DNA of 64,000 nucleotides, from the NCBI GenBank assembly GCA_032622095.1, contig CP136063.1, forward strand, positions 203,781,934-203,845,933, in the 5' to 3' direction. A program made the position numbers and the translations under genes. Shown one piece after another: positions 30,488 to 42,657 of the stretch (the stretch's first letter is position 1; each line of letters starts with the position of its first letter). The notes beneath the pieces are model-generated. The model saw nothing but the letters and a program-made list of their open reading frames with translations. It was not told where the DNA came from and did no database searches. This DNA is from Siphonodentalium dalli. Its lineage: Eukaryota > Mollusca > Scaphopoda > Gadilida > Siphonodentaliidae.

Positions 30488-32789
30488 TAGTCCAGTGCAT
30501 TTATGGTTTTACCCAGAACTAATTGCAACAGAATTTTTTTTTGCTGGAATTGGTACATATACCCTCCATAAACAACATACTAAAAATCGGCAAAAATCGG
30601 AAAAAGGGAAATTAGTGAATTTCGTGAAAACAAATTGAGAAAATTGGGTCAAATCATCAATTTATGGGTTTTCATGAATGTATATAAAAAATTCAAATTT
30701 ACAAGTCCTACAAATATCATGCCTATTTTGTCGACCACATTTTCCTGAATCCAGAACTGGAAACCATTCCCAGATTCCTTAAGTATTTTTCGAGTTGTGT
30801 GCCTTCAAAAACGCGAGTTTACCTGATTTCGGAGCCTTAATTTCTCAGAATGAGCCAAATGCCGTATTATATGGTTAATTATTTAAAAAACTAGAGCAAA
30901 ATTAATTACTTTTACACTGTTTTAGTAATTTACTCACTAGATAAAACACAAAATATGATTAATATGTGCATCTATGAATAAGGAGAATAAAATATTATCA
31001 AACAAAATGTGTGTTCCATTGTATGGACTTAGCCAAATTTGCCTTGATACAGAACTCGTGTGATGAAATGCCATATTTGAGGTCATGTAACTCAATAAAT
31101 TAATATCCATATGCTCTGCTTTTCTCATAACTTTTTGAGAATACTAGATTGAACAAATTGTGAAGGAATTTCCAAATACATTGGTGAAGAAAATAAAATT
31201 ATGGTCCTATGAACTCTTAGTCTAGCCTCTTTTCCGAAAATGCTATTGTGGGACGTTTTTGTCAATTTTAAAAGGATTTTAGGCATATTCAGAAAAATTA
31301 ACGAAAGTTTATTGTGTAAAATTATGTGATCGGTCCTCTTAAATCATTTTTTTGTTGAAAAAATAGCATTTCAATGATTATACCAATGAATGTCACTGGA
31401 TTTCACTCATCATTGTGGAAACATACTCCAAATTTGAACGGCAGAAAAATGGGGTAGGGGAAAGCATATCAACAAAATCTTCAAAATTATGCATCTTGAA
31501 GCAGAAAACTTTATATTAACAGTTTCTGCTTACATTGTTCTTTCATACATAATTTCACATTTCCTTTGTTTATGTTTATTGACAGAGCTATAATATTTTT
31601 TGTCATAATTTGGCAGTGAAATGTCAAATTGGCTATTTTGAGATTGTTTTATACAACATAACCATAACATTCTAAATCAACGTCCGATAATGTATTAAGC
31701 AGTTTTATAATGCAACAGGATTGTACACAAACTGGAAGAAAACAACATTGTGTCTGAAATGGCTGTAATTTGGTGATAAGATTGCATTTTGTGATTTTTC
31801 CTACCCCTATACCAACGTTAAAATTTGGAGTCAGTTTCCTGAAAAATGAAAGAAATCAAGTGAAATACTATGGCATAACCAATGTAAGGCTAATTTTATA
31901 TTACTAAATTGTTGTGGGAGGAAAGTTCAAATCATTTTACACATTAAAAGACCCATTGTTTTTGGTTTTTATGGCCCAAAACCTTTTAGATTGGACAAAA
32001 ATGCCTCAAACTGGCATCTTTGGAAACAAGCTAAAACTAAGTATTCAAAGGGCCATAAGTTGATTTTCTTAAATAATGTCCTGTTAATACCTTTACATTT
32101 TGTTCAATCCAACATACTTAAAAGGTTATAAGAAAAGCATGGCATATGGATATTAAATTATTGAGTTACATGACCTCAAATATTGCATTTCATCACACAC
32201 GTTCAGTGTCAGAGGCAAAATTGGCCAAGTCCATACAATGGAACACACATTTTGTTTGAGAATTTAATCTTCTTCTTAATTATAGATACACATATTAATC
32301 ATATTTTGTGTTTAATCTAGTGGGGAAATTACTATAAAACTGAAAAATCCCTTCAGTTTGCTCTAGTTTTTTTTAATAATTTATCATAAATAAGGCATTT
32401 TGGCTCATTCTTCGAAATTGAGGCCCCGAAAATTGGCCGAAATCAGGTAAACTCGCGTTTTGAAGGCACACAACTCGAAAAATACGTAATGAATCTGGGA
32501 CTGGTTTTCAGTACTGGGTTCAGGAAATTGAGATCGACACAATACACATACCATTTGTAGGATTTGTGAATTTGATGTTTTTATATGCATCCATGAAATC
32601 CATAAATTGATGATTTGACCAAATTTCCCCAAATTTATTTCACGAAATTCACCAATTTCCCTTTTTCCGATTTTTGCCGATTTTTAGTATGTTGTTTATG
32701 GAGGGTTTATATACTTATTCCAGCAAAAAAAAATTCTGTTGCAATTAGTTCCGGGTGTGGCATTTTTTTCTCATAAATGCACTGGACTA
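30488..32789. mobile_element. 2.3 kb palindromic transposon-like element
   Basis: TA/GTCCAGTGCATTTATGG at the left and CATAAATGCACTGGAC/TA at the right. The arms remain alignable as inverted copies all the way towards a centre near 31.64 kb: AACATACTAAAAATCGGCAA (30578) is inverted at 32668..32692, and GTTACATGACCTCAAATA (32164) at about 31077..31094. The arms differ by many substitutions and small indels. There is no coding frame. Confidence 0.85.
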
Positions 32790-33264
32790 TTTATCGAGTT
32801 TAACTGACCAATAACAATCAGACTTCTCGGATTTTGTGAGCTACAGACGACAATTACATGCATCCCAAACTTGAAAATCGCTTTCAACTTCTAGGCAAAC
32901 AATGACGTTTACTACGGTTTAGTCTGTAGGATTGTTTCAGTGCAGGAATCAATTATATTAACTTATAGGCGCTCTAGTCATCACAAAACGATTTTGAGAA
33001 CTCATATTTATTAATTATGACCATGAGATATAAATAAATTTCGAATTCAACTTCAATCAAGTCACTAAATAATGTAAATTGACAAATTAGAAAGTAATTT
33101 TGTCAAATCAATTTTGATTCCAATGTATTAGAACTAAATTATAAGTTAATATTATATAACTAATAGTAATATACAGTACTGGTACTGCTATTTACTAGTC
33201 TGATTCTGAATATATTTATAAGGAAAGTTATGCTCCTAGTCCTAGTTTCCTTTCTTTTTAATTT
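32790..33264. other. No recognised feature
   Basis: AT-rich intergenic sequence. Confidence 0.5.
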
Positions 33265-33782
33265 TATGTTATATTTATATGTTCTTTATTTCGGACAAAT
33301 GTGTCCATATATATGCCATAATATGGATTAGATAGAATATCTGAAATTAATATAGAATGTGGTTCCACATAGTAAATAGTTCTGAGTTATATTTAATATC
33401 TGAATTGCAAATGGCAGAAATCAGAGAATTTGATGTTGGGCTTGTTTGGTTTCTCTCGCGGAAGCTGTAAATACTTTTTCTTCGTAACATCAGCAAGTTT
33501 GGCACCCACCTCGAGACAAACATCTCACTTGCGCTGCATGAACGTTCATATCCCATCAAGAGTCTGAATGAATTGTTATAGCAAACAATGCGAGTTTCCT
33601 CATGTTGGACCACGTAGTCCACAGTGTGAACAGTACATTGGAGCGACATATCGTTCAAACAGAAATGTTTTTACATGAACAGAGCATCTCGGAAACCTCC
33701 TAACCAGCATGTTTGCATGCCCTTGCGCATACAGATCTGAATTGACGTGCGATATCATCAGTGAGATCTTCCATTATAATAT
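33265..33782 (-). pseudogene. LINE 3' fragment, same lineage as 22500..24318
   Basis: On the minus strand it shows DDIARQFRSVCARA (compare NDDDIMRQYRSIC in the other copy), then LLMGYERSC, SIYSFRER, SAICNSDIKYNSELF and NHILY, matching FIGYERSC and CQSDIIYKSDLF of the other copy. Two frameshifts interrupt it. The tail has CCGAAATAAAGAACAT. Confidence 0.85.
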
Positions 33783-33829
33783 GACCAAGATACATGTATT
33801 TAATTGATGTATAACTCAATCCTGATTCG

Positions 33830-34060
33830 TAATATGGCCACCGATAGCCATCTTGGATTTTGCTCTTTGCATGACTAAATCCTTTGGCTCACTCTACAGT
33901 ACAGAGCACATCCCTCAATCAATCGTCATCAGACTTCATTATATATTCATGTTCGGGGTGACCAGTAGATGGGAGCTATCAAATGTTTTTGAATTTCATT
34001 GGGAAAACATGGCCGCCTGCAGCCATCTTGGATTTAACTTTTTATATATCTCTTCATGTC
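33830..34060 (-). repeat. Dispersed repeat L, reverse copy
   Basis: GTAGATGGGAGCTATCAAAT and AACATGGCCGCCTGCAGCCA are reverse relatives of the TTTGATAGCTCCCATCTAGA and GATGGCTACTGGCAGCCAG blocks at 52970..53100. Confidence 0.55.
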
Positions 34061-34365
34061 GACGACTTGACGTCTAGTATAATAGTATTACTATTACTTA
34101 GAAATTTCAACATGCACTCCACATTCCTTCTCAGGAGACGGGAGCGATTGCTCTCGCAACCATACACACTCTCAATTTTTAATTTACGGGTGCTAAAATG
34201 TGCACTCGTCCCTCTTGTCAAAATGATTATGATGACTATAATCGTTGATTCAATATTGAACTATTTGAACATTTATTTTGATTCTTTTCTGTTTCAATTT
34301 AATTACTAGTATGGGCATGTGAAAGTGTGACTACATGTAGACAGACATTAGGTGTATGTCCCATT
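34061..34365. other. No recognised feature
   Basis: Short AT-rich stretch. Confidence 0.45.
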
Positions 34366-34773
34366 ACTAGTGCTGACCAGGTCATTGTCGCATGGTTTCT
34401 GGCAAAACCCAGGATCTCTTAAACTGTCAAAAAGACACCCAGGATCTCTTAAACTGTCAAGAGGACACCCAGGATCTCAGTCTCACCAAACAACGGGAAT
34501 TTTGGTCCAACTATCAATGATGCGGAATTGCGCTGTCAGTCAGACTCAAAGCCGAATTAAATTTCGTTGATATTTCACACCGATCACAAACAAATAATTA
34601 TCATAATATTAATAGCAGACGACTAAACAAAATTCCCGTTGTTTGTCGATACTTTGAGATCCTGGGTGCCTTTTTGACCGTTTACGAGATCCTGGGTGTC
34701 TTTTTGACAGTTTAAGAGATCCTGGATGTCTTTTTGCCAGAAACCATGCGACAATGACCTATTCAGCATTACA
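34366..34773. repeat. Inverted repeat with 30-bp tandem units in each arm
   Basis: AGGTCATTGTCGCATGGTTT at the left is inverted at the right. Each arm has about three units of ACCCAGGATCTCTTAAACTG then TCAAAAAGAC. The innermost stem is AACAACGGGAATTTT. Confidence 0.85.
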
Positions 34774-34867
34774 AGTATGACATTTTGTTTGAGAAATACC
34801 CAATTTATGATAATTACAGGCTGCAATTACAGCCCTGGGAATTAGCCTAGGGTTACTAAAATTGATT

Positions 34868-35780
34868 TGGTAATTTTAAAAGAGGACACCCGTCATCCCC
34901 GATAATCCGCTTTCAAGTCATATTATACCCAGTTTTTTGACAACCAGTATACTTATTTGTCAGAAAAATCAATACTTATTTTGCAAACGAAAATATTTCT
35001 TGTTAATGTTAGAAGCATTAAAGCAATTGTACAATCGGTATGCATTTCTGCTTCCAGATGTTCTTTAGTATGATAATCTTAAAAGATGACACCCGTTATC
35101 CCCGATAATCCGCTATCCAGTCATACCGAGCTATTTGACAACCATAATTATTTGTCGGAAAAATCAATACTTATTTTGCAAACGAAATTATTTCTTGTGA
35201 ATGTTAGAAGCATTAAAGCAATTGTACAATCGGTATGCATTTCTGCTTCCAGATGTTCTTTAGTATGATAATCTTAAAAGATGACACCCGTTATCCCCGA
35301 TAATCCGCTATCCAGTCATACCGAGCTATTTGACAACCATACTTATTTGTCGGAAAAATCAATACTTATTTTACTTACAAATTTAAAAACATGTGGGATC
35401 TGTATAATAAGTATGCATTTTCATTCTCATATTTGACCTTTTTGTATGATTATCTAGATAGAAATTGTTCATGATAATCCCTCTGCAGTCTCCAACCATG
35501 TCTATATATAGCCTACATATGTGCCAACCATACTTATTTGTCAGAAAAATCAATACTTATTTTGCAAACGAAACCATGTCTTGTTAAAGTTAGACGCCTT
35601 AAAACAATTGTACAATCGGTATGCATTTCTGCTTCCAGATGTTCTTTATTATGATAATCTTAAAAGATGACACCCGTTATAATTATCCCCGATATTCCGC
35701 TTTACAGTCATACCGAACAATATTTGACAACAATACTTATTTGTCGGAAAAATCAATACTTATTTTACTTACAAATTAAA
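34868..35780 (+). repeat. Satellite block 1, unit about 193 bp
   Basis: TTAAAAGATGACACCCGTTA phase points occur at 34881, 35084, 35279 and 35665. The third and fourth are separated by two unit lengths occupied by a variant unit (TTTGACCTTTTTGTATGATT, CAGTCTCCAACC). Each unit has CATACTTATTTGTCGGAAAA and CAATCGGTATGCATTTCTGC. Confidence 0.9.
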
Positions 35781-36269
35781 ACATGTGATTATGTGAGTGG
35801 GTCTAAATGACCGCGAACCGTTTATTGGGAATTTGGGATTGAGGCCCGGGAGGATTTGGAATGGCAGTATGTCCTCCCACACGACCCACTTAGGAATGAT
35901 GATGGGTGTTATAAATGGTGATATAACAATGAAAAATGATGGGAAAATTATCTAAACTTTTTTTTTTACTTCTTCTTTTTCGCTTTTCTCCCTAATTATG
36001 TATACTGTTTCTGCGTTTCAATTGTGCTTTTTCTTCTTCCCTCGAGTGGTCTTGATGGCCCCTGGTGGTGGTTTCCTGTCGGTCCTACCAGGGGTATATC
36101 ATACCCTATTAGGCCACTTCAAGTAAATGTTGCTACTGGTGTGACCTCTTACTGCAAAACCACTTCAAGTCAGCATGCATGCATGTGTACGTATGGTCAT
36201 GGTTGGTCCATGGACACAATGCACCGACTGGAAAGAGTTCACATCGTGCGAGACTTGCATGGCTTGGGA
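35781..36269. other. No recognised feature between the satellite blocks
   Basis: A GTGGGTC...GACCCAC pair (35798..35890) may be a small stem. The rest is unassigned. Confidence 0.45.
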
Positions 36270-36626
36270 TTAAAGGGTACTGTACACTGAATCCGGCTAT
36301 TTATGAGACCATCTCCTTTTATACTCAACATAATATATATGAATGAATGAATTTGAGCCATTAATTAGCGCAAAGTACACTTGTGACTTGTGTGCTCTAC
36401 GAATGATGCAAACAACATGGTAATTATAATGGAAATTAATAAACGGCTGGAGTCATAAATAAATTTTCATTATAAATACCATGTTATTTTATTCGTCCAT
36501 AGAGCACATGAGTGTATTTTGCACTAATACATGTCTCAAATTCATCCATTTGTTGCATAAACTCTGTTGATTATAAACGGAGATGGTCACACAAATGGTC
36601 GGATTTAGTGTACAGTCCCCCTTTAA
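36270..36626. mobile_element. TTAA-bounded inverted-repeat element
   Basis: TTAAAGGGTACTGTACACTG at the left and AGTGTACAGTCCCCCTTTAA at the right. The inverted homology continues through the GAGATGG blocks. It is 357 bp with TTAA at both ends, piggyBac-like by inference. Confidence 0.78.
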
Positions 36627-36767
36627 GCAATCCATGCCCAGCCAAGCCCGACAGAAAAATCAACCGTCACTCAAAGAGGGCACGTCCTTTCTCTGCATGG
36701 GCGGCGACTCTGAGCGATGAATGGGAATGAAAATGACCGCTAACTGGTGTTGAGTTCTTTATATCTA

Positions 36768-36957
36768 TATTATCTCCTAATTAGGAGATAATATCTCCCA
36801 ATTAGGAGACACTAAGTCCTAATTAGGAGATAATAACTCCTAATTAGGAGATAGTATTAGGAGATACTAAGTCCTAATTAGTATATAATATCTCCTAATT
36901 AGGAGATACTAAGTCCTAATTAGGGGATACTATCTCCTACTTAGGAGATACTATCTC
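36768..36957. repeat. Array of palindromic CCTAATTAGG units
   Basis: Units of 17-25 bp built on TCTCCTAATTAGGAGATA or AGTCCTAATTAGGAGATA. CCTAATTAG is exact in six units, with CCCAATTAG and CCTACTTAG variants. It is almost entirely self-complementary. Confidence 0.92.
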
Positions 36958-38345
36958 AAAGTATTTTTTGTTAGGTGGCACTAAAACGCTTCCATACATA
37001 TTTGACCTTTTTGTATGATTGGCTGCGGACACACGTATCACGGTAGCGATGACATAGTAGGTGTGACAATTTATTATGGTGGAGTTTGGTGACAATTGGT
37101 TAATTGGTCGAGTCGACTCATTATGCGGAAACTCAGCGAGCAACATAACCAGCTATGGCACAGAAATATGACGACAGATTGTCACCAAATAAGCACTATA
37201 ATAAATTGTCACACCTACCATGCCATCGCATTGTGGTACGTGTATCCGCAGCCATTATTTAGATAAAAATCGTTCATGATAATCCCTCTCCAGTCTCCAA
37301 TACATATGTGCCAACCATACTTATTTGTGACAAAAATCAATACTTATTTTGCAAACGACAAAATGTATTGTAAATGTTAGAATCCTCAAAACAATTGTAA
37401 AATCGGTACGCATTTCTGCTTCCAGATGTTCTTTAGTTTGGTAATCTTAAAAGAGGACACCCGTCATCCCCGATAATCCGCTTTCAAGTCATATTATACC
37501 CAGTTTTTTGACAACTCGTATACTTATTTGTCAGAAAAATCAATACTTATTTTGCAAACGAAAATATTTCTTGTTAATGTTAGAAGCATTAAAGCAATTG
37601 TACAATCGGTATGCATTTCTGCTTCCAGATGTTCTTTAGTATGATAATCTTAAAAGATGACACCCGTTATCCCCGATAATCCGCTATCCAGTCATACCGA
37701 GCTATTTGACAACCATACTTATTTGTCGGAAAAATCAATACTTATTTTGCAAACGAAAATATTTCTTGTTAATGTTAGAAGCATTACAGCAATTGGACAA
37801 TCGGTATGCATTTCTGCTTCCAGATGTTCTTTAGTATGATAATCTTAAAAGATGACACCCGTTATCCCCGATAATCCGTTATCCAGTCATACCGAGCTAT
37901 TTGACAACCATACTTATTTGTCGGAAAAATCAATACTTATTGTACTTACAAATTAAAACAAATGTGGGATCTGCAATATAAGTATGCAATTTCATTCTCA
38001 TATTTGACCTTTTTGTATGATTATCTAGATAGAAATTGTTCATGATAATCCCTCTGCAGTCTCCAACCATGTATATAGCCTACATATGTGCCAACCATAC
38101 TTATTTGTCAGAAAAATCAATACTTATTTTGCAAACGAAACCATGTCTTGTTAAAGTTAGAAGCCTTAAACAATTGTACAATCGGTATGCATGTCTGCTT
38201 CCAGATATTCTTTATTATGATATTCTTAAAAGATAACACCCGTTATCCCCCCGGCGATATTCCGCTTTCCAGCCATATATACCGGGCTATTTGACAACCA
38301 TACTTATTTGTCAGAAAAATCAATACTTATTTTACTTACAAATTT
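36958..38345 (+). repeat. Satellite block 2, unit about 193 bp
   Basis: Phase points at 37452, 37655, 37850 and 38231 repeat those of block 1 at nearly constant offsets of 2571, 2571, 2571 and 2566. The variant unit opening the block is split by a MITE (37021..37253). Confidence 0.88.
37021..37253. mobile_element. Hairpin MITE inside the satellite
   Basis: GGCTGCGGACACACGTATCA is inverted as TGTATCCGCAGCC. The stem extends through GGTGTGACAATTTATTAT. ATT lies on both sides, possibly a 3-bp duplication. Confidence 0.82.
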
Positions 38346-39186
38346 AAAAAAACCAACGACAAAGTCACGACATTCAGATTTGTAAGCCGTTCCATGTGTT
38401 GTTTGTGTGGCATTATATAATAAATGTAGTAAATTAGATTAACACAGAAATCAGATGCAATTTATGTTTGGAATAATCTATTTTGAACTTCGAATAATAC
38501 ACAATGAAGACGAATAAAACACAACTCAAATTACATTCCTGAAATTTGTTCATTTTCCATATACTTTTCAATTTGTCGGGTCTAATTGTGTTTTAGCGTC
38601 CCTGTAGGCCTATAAGTGATGTCCCCAGGGTTGTGAATTTCATCTGGAAGGGAAGAAGCACATAATTAAACATAGATGTACAAACACCAAACTTAATATG
38701 TATACATAACGCGCAATTCCCAAATTATTTTTTGTGATGTGATAATAAGATTCATTTTGCTCGCCAAAATTGTATGTTCCTTTCGATTAAATCATTCAAT
38801 TTTCACTTGCTTGAAGATCGGTGCTGAACACCCACTCTTTTGTGATACTGTTTCCCACCGAGGCGCAACCTACGTTTTATGGGAGGAGTGAACATGCGCA
38901 CACGAAAAAAACATAAAAAACCATACTTATTTTACAACCATACTTATATTTTAGAACAACTGTATAAAGACAGACAGTCCGCGACTGGAGGGAATTATGA
39001 CGTAACAAAGATGACGTCATTATCAGTTCAGTTCCGGTGTTGGGATTGTCGGTTCTCCCATGAACGGGCCGATTTTGTGCATAAGTATTACCATACTTGT
39101 TTTCAGTAGAGATAATTCAACAATAATAGTAGTTCTCAGAGTACAGTACCGAAATTCAGGGGGAAATGTTGTTGCAGTCAACTTTT
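38346..39186. other. No recognised gene; scattered satellite words
   Basis: CATACTTATTTTACAACCAT near 38930 repeats the satellite motif. CpG-bearing sequence near 38860-39070 resembles a promoter or exon in base content, but I found no convincing exon. Confidence 0.4.
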
Positions 39187-39296
39187 CAGATGGCTGCCAA
39201 AATGGCAAACAAAATTCAACAATTTTGCGTTTTTCAAATGTCTCTTCAGAATGACCTGCTTATTGTGACCAATCAGCGTTAACTTATTGCTTCAGG
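39187..39296 (+). repeat. Direct repeat M, copy 1
   Basis: ATGGCTGCCAAAATGGCAAA, CAATTTTGCGTTTTTCAAAT and GTGACCAATCAGCGTTAACT, repeated at 41302..41410. Confidence 0.88.
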
Positions 39297-41027
39297 GGGG
39301 GGGGCGAATTTTTTTTACGAGACATGAGGTAGGGGGGTGGGTGGGTACCCGAGGCCGGAAACAGTTTTTGACCACCTTTTTTGCATTTTATTTTCATTGA
39401 CATATTTTCAACTGTTTTAAACATATTTGTTTATATGTTGTGGCTTGTTGCAATATGAGAAGCACTAATACATTCAATATTGTTATAATTACCCCCATAA
39501 GTTGATATAAAATGGAAAAATAGTGAATATTGTGGGGGTAGGTCCCAAAATTTAAATTATTTTTTTTTGCGCGCAATTTTTTTTTATTGTGTCTGTTTCA
39601 GCTTGCTTGGCAGTTTTTATATTGAAAATTGTCTAGTTCACGGTGTAGATCAATAACAAAATACTTCAGATAGCTCTAGGGTAGGGTGAACTTAATGCAG
39701 TCTGACAATATCAGCTAACAACTCATGACAGAATATTACAATAATTCTTATACTTCATGACAGTCTCTTTACTCATACAGTTAGTTGATGCATGAGTGTA
39801 ATGTATGAACTAAATATTTGTATCAGTGTTTGTATACTAAATTGATTTTTAAATATACTTTTGTCAAATAATTATTTGAATTGTCAAATTATTTGTTTCA
39901 GTGTTGTTGACAACCATCAATAAGTAAATAAGTAGACATGAAATAAAGTTTTAATAACATTTATTGAAAGAAACAAAAATATAACCTTCCTTGGATAGTT
40001 TTCTGAAAAGTATAAAAATATTATTTAAATAGATGTGGAGAAGGGCCAGGACGCATTACAGTTTTGTTCACATTGTAATTATATTATCCCATAATTACCT
40101 GCATATACTAGTATGTAAATGACACTTAATGTCTAATTCAGGCTAATTTGAAAATTATCAAAGAAGAAAAATTAATTTACTTAATTAGTGTATATTTATA
40201 AGATGATGTGCATGCAAGGTGGTCTAGTTTGAAGGCACACAAAAAGGTCATGTACAGAATGTGTGTGAATTTCTTATTGCACATGAACTCCATCCAGTAC
40301 ATGACCGAAGTTCAGTTCTGATTGTCCAAATGAATCTCAGTAATATACATCTGTGTATATGGATTTGGCACTAAATTGACCATCAACGTTCAAACTCAAA
40401 GGGTTAGGCATTATTTTAGGTCTAGTTCTAAGTCGTAATGCCAGGTCGGATCGGTGGTCATGCAGGCATACATAAAAGTTAATTCGTACACTGGTTCATA
40501 TGCACATTTTCCTTTTTGGTATTACTATAGGCTCTAGGCCTACTAGTTGATGCTGGTTGATGTCTGAAAAACAGATAAATTTATGTTTGTGTATTTTTTT
40601 ATTCTACTGTAGGCCCTAACACTGGCCCTAGCTATTTTTTGTTGTCATTCCAGGGGATTCAACATATTTTTCATCTACTCACCAGCTGTACTCAGACAGA
40701 TGAATAGGCTGGGTTATAAATTTACCAATATAATCACATAATATTCTACCTTTGTTGATTGCTTAAAGTTCAATTTTGCACATGTTTGTTAACAGGAAGT
40801 AACATTTAATTTGGTCTTTCAAAGAAGGGACCAATATAGAGCGGTTGGTCGTTTTTACAGAGGGAACCAACATAAAGCTGTGATGTTTTGGGGTGGGTGT
40901 CTAAAATCTTATGAAAAAAAAATGCAAGAAAGGGTGGGTGGGTGTAAAAAAAATGGAAATGGAAAAAAAAGACCCCCACGTCTCGCAACTTTTTTACGCC
41001 CCCCTCCCCCCCCCCATGTACAACCTG
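39290..41027. mobile_element. Possible 1.7 kb element between the two copies of repeat M
   Basis: Left GGGGCGAATTTTTTTTACGA, GACATGAGGTAGGGG; right inverted as CCCCACGTCTCGCAACTTTT, TTACGCCCCCCTCCCC. Imperfect G/C-rich inverted ends, noncoding interior. Confidence 0.4.
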
Positions 41028-41301
41028 TTTAAAATCCACTTTATTCAACCGAATTATAGCATTTTTTGTAAAAAATCAATTCCGATATTATACTTTTAAT
41101 ATTGCAATAAAGAGATGGACATAATTCGATCAGTGAAGGACGACAAAAGCAATGATCGTGCGGCGTGATGCAGAATATATATGCATTCTGGTCGAAAGAC
41201 AACTTTTTGTGAAATATGACCAGTTATCTGAGAATCAACCAAAAGACGATTAACCTAATTCACCATGATGGAATGTCAGTGTAAAATTTGACATTTGGCA
41301 A

Positions 41302-41410
41302 TGGCTGCCAAAATGGCAACAAGAATTAAACAATTTTGCGTTTTTCAAATGTCTCTTCTGCATGAATGAATTGCATATTGTGACCAATCAGCGTTAACTT
41401 ATTGCTTCAT
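41302..41410 (+). repeat. Direct repeat M, copy 2
   Basis: See 39187..39296. It differs by a few substitutions and a short insertion. Confidence 0.88.
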
Positions 41411-42657
41411 TTGACATTTGGTGTTGTACAGCGAACACTGACTTTTGTGTTTTGACTGCCATATTGGATGAAAGTGAATAGTTTTATTGAAGTGTGATAC
41501 AAAATCCATATGTGGCACGATGCAGCAAGATTATTTCTGCGAGGAACCTTCTGGCACCAACACAACAAAATCAGTTTGGAAGATATCGATCAGCATGCTA
41601 TATTAAGCCAACAATCACGAAAATTTGGTGTCCCTATTATGCTATTGTTTAAATAATGTTAAAAGGCTCAGATTTCTAACTTGATGCCACATACTTTGAT
41701 TTCCGCTCTGAATTTTGAATAGTTCATTGTTAGCATATAATTATGTCTCTTGGATAAATGGGGTGCGCTAATTTACCAACAGATGCGTTACCAACAACAC
41801 GCCAGACATGTGGACCGACGTAGTGTTCATCCATTTCTCTTTTATTTGACAGAATGCATATATGTATATGTTAGCCATTCATCCATCTAGTTTCCTTCTG
41901 GCACTTCATTTGAACGGTGCATGGTACACAATATTTCAACAAATTAGCAAACATACGTTTCCAATTAATAGATACGTTACTCATGATTTGAGGTCAAATT
42001 TCTGGTATGTAGTAAGGTGGATCTTGGGAGCCAGAGAGTATGATTGTGCATCTCCCACCTCCAAATTGCCAAAATTTATATCGTCCCTAAATGAATGCTG
42101 ACAAAAAATCCACCTTAATAGCAAACTGTATTTGAACCCTGCCCACACAGCACTTAGGTTGGTACTAGTACCGGTACAAAATGTTAAATAAAATTTTCTA
42201 AAACTGTTCTTAAATTCAACAAAATCTCAATCCAAACCACGTTCCTTGAGTTGCTCCTACTAAATTTACACAATTTTGAGCTGTCCGACTGTGAAATGTA
42301 TAATAATTGCATATACATTTTTTAAAAGTTCAATGTTTTGATAACCTAATACTATCATGAAGAGCCAGGAAATATATGATCACCGCGACTCCGCGAGTTG
42401 GTTATATTTTTATTCTTATTTTATTTCTTCAGTTGTTTTGTACAACCCTTCAACTTGCCAGTGTGGGAAAGTATTGTACATTGGAGACAGAAAGACATGC
42501 TTTTCGGTACCGTAGTCCCTGTCCTGTCCAACTGTATAAGTTATGTTATGTTTGCCCTTCCCTGTCAACTGAATTCTAGCATATAATAAAAGCTAATGGG
42601 TGTCTAATGGGCATCATGAAGCAATACTCTGTAGATCGCGCATAAACTATATATTCA
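41411..42657. other. No recognised feature
   Basis: AT-rich intergenic sequence; the ORFs of 60-80 residues show no motif. Confidence 0.5.

Noticed and set aside
36768-36957. CRISPR-like repeat array
   Set aside because: No spacers, palindromic units run together, animal genomic context.
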